NCBI RefSeq assembly: GCF_031846485.1
Contig: NZ_JAVRHQ010000010.1
Coordinates: 62,001-126,000 of the forward strand
Direction of reading: 5' to 3'
DNA: 64,000 nt
Origin: Autumnicola tepida
GTDB lineage: Bacteria; Bacteroidota; Bacteroidia; Flavobacteriales; Flavobacteriaceae
Below are positions 61,010-64,000 of the stretch, one piece after another. The position numbers were made by a program, and so were the translations under genes. Numbering within the stretch: the first letter of the stretch is position 1; every line of letters starts with the position of its first letter. The notes under the pieces were generated by a model. That model was not told the origin of the DNA, ran no database searches, and saw nothing but the letters and a program-made list of their open reading frames with translations.

Positions 61010-61495
61010 ATGCAAATGGAATATCAAATACGTGAAGCCAGAAAAGAAGACATGCCGGCAGTGCTTGAACTTATAAAAGAGCTTGCCGCATACGAAAATG
61101 CTTCAGACGAGGTGGAAATAAAAATTGAAGACCTTGAAAAAGAGGGGTTCGAAGAAGGAAACTTTAAATGTTTTGTTGCCGATGTTAAAGGGAAGATAGA
61201 AGGGATGGCACTGGTTTACTTTCGTTTTTCAACCTGGAAAGGAAGGACCGTGCACCTGGAAGACCTTATTGTAAGAGAATCTATGCGAGGTACCGGCCTG
61301 GGCGGGGCATTGTATAAACAAGTGGTGCAGTACGGGCATGAGAACGGGGTACGCCGCGTAGAATGGGTTGTTTCTGAAGGCAATAAAAACGCCATTGAAT
61401 TCTACGAAAACAGCGGTGCCGACATCAAGAAAAACTGGTACACCGTACATATGGACGAAACCGGGATCAAAAAAAATATCGGAGATCAAAAATGA
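61010..61495 (+). CDS. GNAT family N-acetyltransferase (second of tandem pair)
   Basis: A 161-residue paralogue of the previous gene, with RESMRGTGLGGALYKQV as the acetyl-CoA loop and the same MEYQIREA start, GMALVYFRFSTWKGRTVHLEDLIVRES core. MEYQ could also be the start (61016). At the DNA level, the stretch coding for TVHLEDLIVRES is nearly identical to the first copy, suggesting recent duplication or gene conversion. Its stop codon overlaps the lysC start by four bases (ATGA), so translation is coupled. Confidence 0.88.
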   Translation: MQMEYQIREARKEDMPAVLELIKELAAYENASDEVEIKIEDLEKEGFEEGNFKCFVADVKGKIEGMALVYFRFSTWKGRTVHLEDLIVRESMRGTGLGGALYKQVVQYGHENGVRRVEWVVSEGNKNAIEFYENSGADIKKNWYTVHMDETGIKKNIGDQK

Positions 61496-62748
61496 AAGTC
61501 TTCAAATTTGGAGGAGCCTCAGTAAAAAACGCTGAAGGAGTTAAAAATTTGTTGCATGTATTAAACAAAACCGGGAAAAGCAATCTGCTTATCGTGGTTT
61601 CGGCAATGGGTAAAACCACCAACGCGCTGGAAGAAGTGGTTGATGCTTATCTTAAGAAAGCCGCTTACCGGGAAAAGCTTAACCAGATTAAAAAGGTTCA
61701 CCTGGAGATTATCGATGAGCTTTTTTTAGAAGAATCTGCAGCGGTTTCAGAGAAAGTGGAGACTTTTTTCAGCAGTCTCAATAATTTCCTGGAGCACAAT
61801 AAATCTCCCCGGTATGATTTTGTTTATGACCAGATTGTGAGTTACGGCGAGCTCCTTTCCACTACCATTGTAAGCGGTTTTTTAGAAAAAAATGTGCTGC
61901 CAAACACCTGGCTTGATGTTCGGGAACTTTTAAAGACCGATGCCACTTACCGCGACGCCCAGGTAAACTGGGAAGAGACGCAGGAAAAGATAAGGAAGAA
62001 AATCGACCGGAAGCATTTAAACATTACCCAGGGCTTTATTGGATCTGATCCCAATAACTTCACGACCACCCTGGGAAGGGAAGGCAGCGATTATACCGCG
62101 GCGATTTTCGCCTACTGCCTTAATGCCGAAAGCGTTAGTATTTGGAAAGATGTTCCCGGGGTGCTGAACGGCGATCCGCGGGTTTTTCCAGACACCCAGC
62201 TGCTGGAGCAAATCTCTTATGAAGAAGCCATAGAACTGGCCTTTTACGGGGCTTCCGTTATTCATCCCAAAACCCTTCAGCCTTTACAGCGAAAAGAAAT
62301 CCCGCTATATGTAAAATCTTTTGTAAATCCCGACAGCCAGGGTACAGCCGTAAGCAAGGGCAGGCATCTGGTTCCGCAGGTTCCCTGTTTTATTGTAAAG
62401 AAAAACCAGGTACTCATTTCCTTATCTTCCCTGGATTTTTCATTTATGGTTGAAGAAAACATCAGCGAGATTTTCAGGCTTTTTCATTTGTACCAGATGA
62501 AGGTGGACCTTATCCAGAATTCGGCAATCAGCTTTTCGGTTTGTGTAGACAATAAATTCAACAATCTGGAAAAACTTATTCAGCATTTAAAGGCAAGGTT
62601 TAAGGTTACTTTTACCCCTGGGGTTTCCCTTTATACCATCAGGCATTTTGATGAAAACGCCATTAAACTTCTGGAAAAAAACAAGGAAGTCCTGCTTAAA
62701 CAGCTCACCCATAACACGGTGCAAATGGTTACCCGGGAATGTGATTAA
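61492..62748 (+). CDS. lysC: Aspartate kinase
   Basis: A 418-residue aspartokinase starting MKVFKFGGASVKN, with the KFGGAS site, VSAMGKTTNALEE, the Asp-binding GREGSDYTAAIFA and YGASVIHPKTLQP. ACT domains lie after residue about 300 (VLISLSSLDFSFMVEENISEIFRL) but the C-terminal tail is short. It has no homoserine dehydrogenase domain, so it is monofunctional. It begins the lysine/threonine/methionine pathway. Its ATG overlaps the GNAT stop codon, so its expression is linked to that gene. Confidence 0.95.
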   Translation: MKVFKFGGASVKNAEGVKNLLHVLNKTGKSNLLIVVSAMGKTTNALEEVVDAYLKKAAYREKLNQIKKVHLEIIDELFLEESAAVSEKVETFFSSLNNFLEHNKSPRYDFVYDQIVSYGELLSTTIVSGFLEKNVLPNTWLDVRELLKTDATYRDAQVNWEETQEKIRKKIDRKHLNITQGFIGSDPNNFTTTLGREGSDYTAAIFAYCLNAESVSIWKDVPGVLNGDPRVFPDTQLLEQISYEEAIELAFYGASVIHPKTLQPLQRKEIPLYVKSFVNPDSQGTAVSKGRHLVPQVPCFIVKKNQVLISLSSLDFSFMVEENISEIFRLFHLYQMKVDLIQNSAISFSVCVDNKFNNLEKLIQHLKARFKVTFTPGVSLYTIRHFDENAIKLLEKNKEVLLKQLTHNTVQMVTRECD

Positions 62749-62761
62749 TTTCGCTTTTAAC

Positions 62762-62769
62762 TATCTTTG
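62762..62769 (+). promoter_or_regulatory. Promoter of the OlsF-like gene, -7 element TATCTTTG
   Basis: TATCTTTG fits TAnnTTTG, 22 bases before the ATG at 62792. No -33 at the usual spacing. Confidence 0.5.
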
Positions 62770-62791
62770 TTCAGTATAAAAACCATGAACC

Positions 62792-64000
62792 ATGGGAATA
62801 GTTAGCGCCAAAGAAGTTGCCAGAGTGATGAACTTTGAAAAACTGGGTTTTTTAGGGACCTCCATGGGTTGGATAGTACTGCAAACTACAAAGCTTTCCC
62901 GGCTGAACAAGGAATACGAAAAAAGGAAAAACCTTGAAGGCGTCGATTTTATAGATTCTATCCTTAAAGGTTTTGAAATTAACTTCGAAATCCCGGAGAA
63001 GGATTTGAAGCGCATTCCCGCCAAAGGACCGTTTATCACCATTTCCAATCATCCGCTTGGCGGAATAGACGGCATGATCCTGATGAAAATCCTCCTCCAG
63101 CAGCGTAAGGATTATAAGATTATCGCCAATTTCCTGCTGCACAGGCTGGACCCGCTACGGCCTTACATTATGCCGGTAAACCCCTTCGAGAACCACAAGG
63201 AGGCAAAATCTAGCGTAAGCGGAATAAAGGCCGCGCTGGCCCATTTAAAGGAAGGAAATCCGCTGGGGATCTTTCCGGCAGGGGAAGTTTCTACTTATAG
63301 AGATCATAAGATGATCGTTGATAAACCCTGGGAACCTGCGGCGATGAAGATTATCCAGAAAGCCCAGGTACCTGTAATACCTATTTATTTTCACGCCAAA
63401 AACAGCACTTTTTTCTACCGCCTGGCTTCCATGAGCGATATTTTAAGAACGGCCAAGCTGCCCAGTGAAATGCTTTCTCAGAAAAGGAGAAAGATAAAAG
63501 TAAGGATTGGCAACCCAATTTCAGTAGAAGACCAGGCACAGCATGAGAACCTGGAGGCTTTTACTGCTTTTTTACGCCGAAAAACCTATATGCTGGCCAA
63601 TGTTTTTGAGAAGAAAAACATTTTTGAAAAAATCCCGAAAAGCCTTAAGCTGCCAAAAGTGCCAAAAAAGATCGCTTTAGAGACCAATGAATCTTTGATG
63701 GAAGCCGAGGTTGAAGCCTGCCGCAGAATGGATAAGCGCCTGCTGGAAAGCAAGAACTACGAAGTTTTTCTGGCAAAAAAGGAAATTATTCCCAATATCC
63801 TGAACGAAATTGGACGTTTGCGGGAAATAACTTTTCGCGCCATTGGAGAAGGCACCAACAATCCTACAGATCTTGACAGCTTCGACGATTATTACTACCA
63901 CCTTTTTCTTTGGGACAACGAAGCCAGGAAAATTGCCGGGGCCTACCGTATGGGCATGGGCGCCGAAATTTTTAAGAAATATGGCATAGCCGGTTTCTAC
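62792..64000 (+). CDS. Bifunctional aminolipid acyltransferase OlsF/GlsF-like (3' truncated by window)
   Basis: The frame opens at ATG 62792 (MGIVSAKEVARVMNFEK) and runs open to the window end, 403 residues seen. The first part is a PlsC-like acyltransferase: SNHPLGGIDG at about 86-94 (the family's H-x5-D form of the usual H-x4-D) and FPAGEVSTYRD for the second motif. From about residue 320 a GNAT-like OlsB part begins: EIGRLREITFRAIGEGTN and DDYYYHLFLWDNEARKIAGAYRMG. Fused OlsA-OlsB-type proteins (OlsF, GlsF) make ornithine or glycine lipids in Bacteroidota. The end of the GNAT part is beyond the window. It has its own -7 element 22 bases upstream. Confidence 0.88.
   Translation, partial: MGIVSAKEVARVMNFEKLGFLGTSMGWIVLQTTKLSRLNKEYEKRKNLEGVDFIDSILKGFEINFEIPEKDLKRIPAKGPFITISNHPLGGIDGMILMKILLQQRKDYKIIANFLLHRLDPLRPYIMPVNPFENHKEAKSSVSGIKAALAHLKEGNPLGIFPAGEVSTYRDHKMIVDKPWEPAAMKIIQKAQVPVIPIYFHAKNSTFFYRLASMSDILRTAKLPSEMLSQKRRKIKVRIGNPISVEDQAQHENLEAFTAFLRRKTYMLANVFEKKNIFEKIPKSLKLPKVPKKIALETNESLMEAEVEACRRMDKRLLESKNYEVFLAKKEIIPNILNEIGRLREITFRAIGEGTNNPTDLDSFDDYYYHLFLWDNEARKIAGAYRMGMGAEIFKKYGIAGFY

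Noticed and set aside
1..64000. tRNA, rRNA, insertion sequence or phage genes
   Set aside because: None of the T-loop, anticodon-stem or transposase/integrase signatures were seen on either strand by eye; a tRNA search program would be decisive.

Overview
The window reads as a chromosomal segment of a marine or salt-adapted member of the Flavobacteriaceae (Bacteroidota); the genus is not determinable from sequence alone. The evidence is gliding genes gldE and gldD next to ssb, a secreted protein with a type IX secretion sorting tail, a DUF4270 lipoprotein, atpD-atpC split from the rest of the ATP synthase genes, a single-chain glycyl-tRNA synthetase, many lipoproteins, and repeated TAnnTTTG -7 promoter elements typical of the phylum. 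Coding density is high. I see no tRNA, rRNA, prophage, insertion sequence or CRISPR array.

Layout. 1-2.5 kb: a pair of M16 peptidase-like proteins (the first cut by the window edge). 2.6-8.1 kb: an EamA exporter, the ssb-gldE-gldD operon, mutY, an HU protein and a 29-residue basic protein missed by length filters. 8.3-12 kb: an RNase E/G-like enzyme, recX, a SnoaL-fold protein and a JmjC-like cupin. 12.2-18.4 kb: a minus-strand biotin locus bioF-bioD-bioA-(SET protein)-(ketoacyl synthase)-bioB without bioC, bioH or bioG. 18.4-24.6 kb: mgtC and a complete seven-gene Mrp Na+/H+ antiporter operon. 24.9-27.5 kb: a frameshifted DUF2975 gene with its HTH partner, and an M61 peptidase. 27.7-34.1 kb: atpC and atpD, then glmS preceded by a DUF4270 lipoprotein and a half-length glycogen-synthase-like protein. 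34.2-40.2 kb: panC, panD, a flippase-like membrane protein, an esterase-fold protein lacking its serine, radA and a LytM peptidase. 40.2-52.6 kb: aldo/keto reductase, xth with an OmpA lipoprotein, the type IX cargo, glyS, a coiled-coil membrane protein, comF, a Big_5 lipoprotein, an omega-amidase-like enzyme and a YagU-like protein.

52.6-59.6 kb holds the ligase-associated DNA damage response module (beta-CASP exonuclease, ATP-dependent DNA ligase, DEXH helicase). Between ligase and helicase it is split by a small lipoprotein gene and by four large hairpin-rich repeat units that flank a Vsr-like DUF559 nuclease gene. The repeats form two homologous pairs, and the nuclease gene occupies the place where a 29-bp spacer sits inside each pair. 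This looks like a REP-like element with its own nuclease, analogous in layout to REP sequences with RAYT transposases, and is the best candidate here for an undescribed system.

59.7-64 kb: a TerB-like protein, two tandem paralogous GNAT acetyltransferases overlapping a lysC aspartokinase, and a bifunctional OlsF/GlsF-type aminolipid acyltransferase cut by the right edge.
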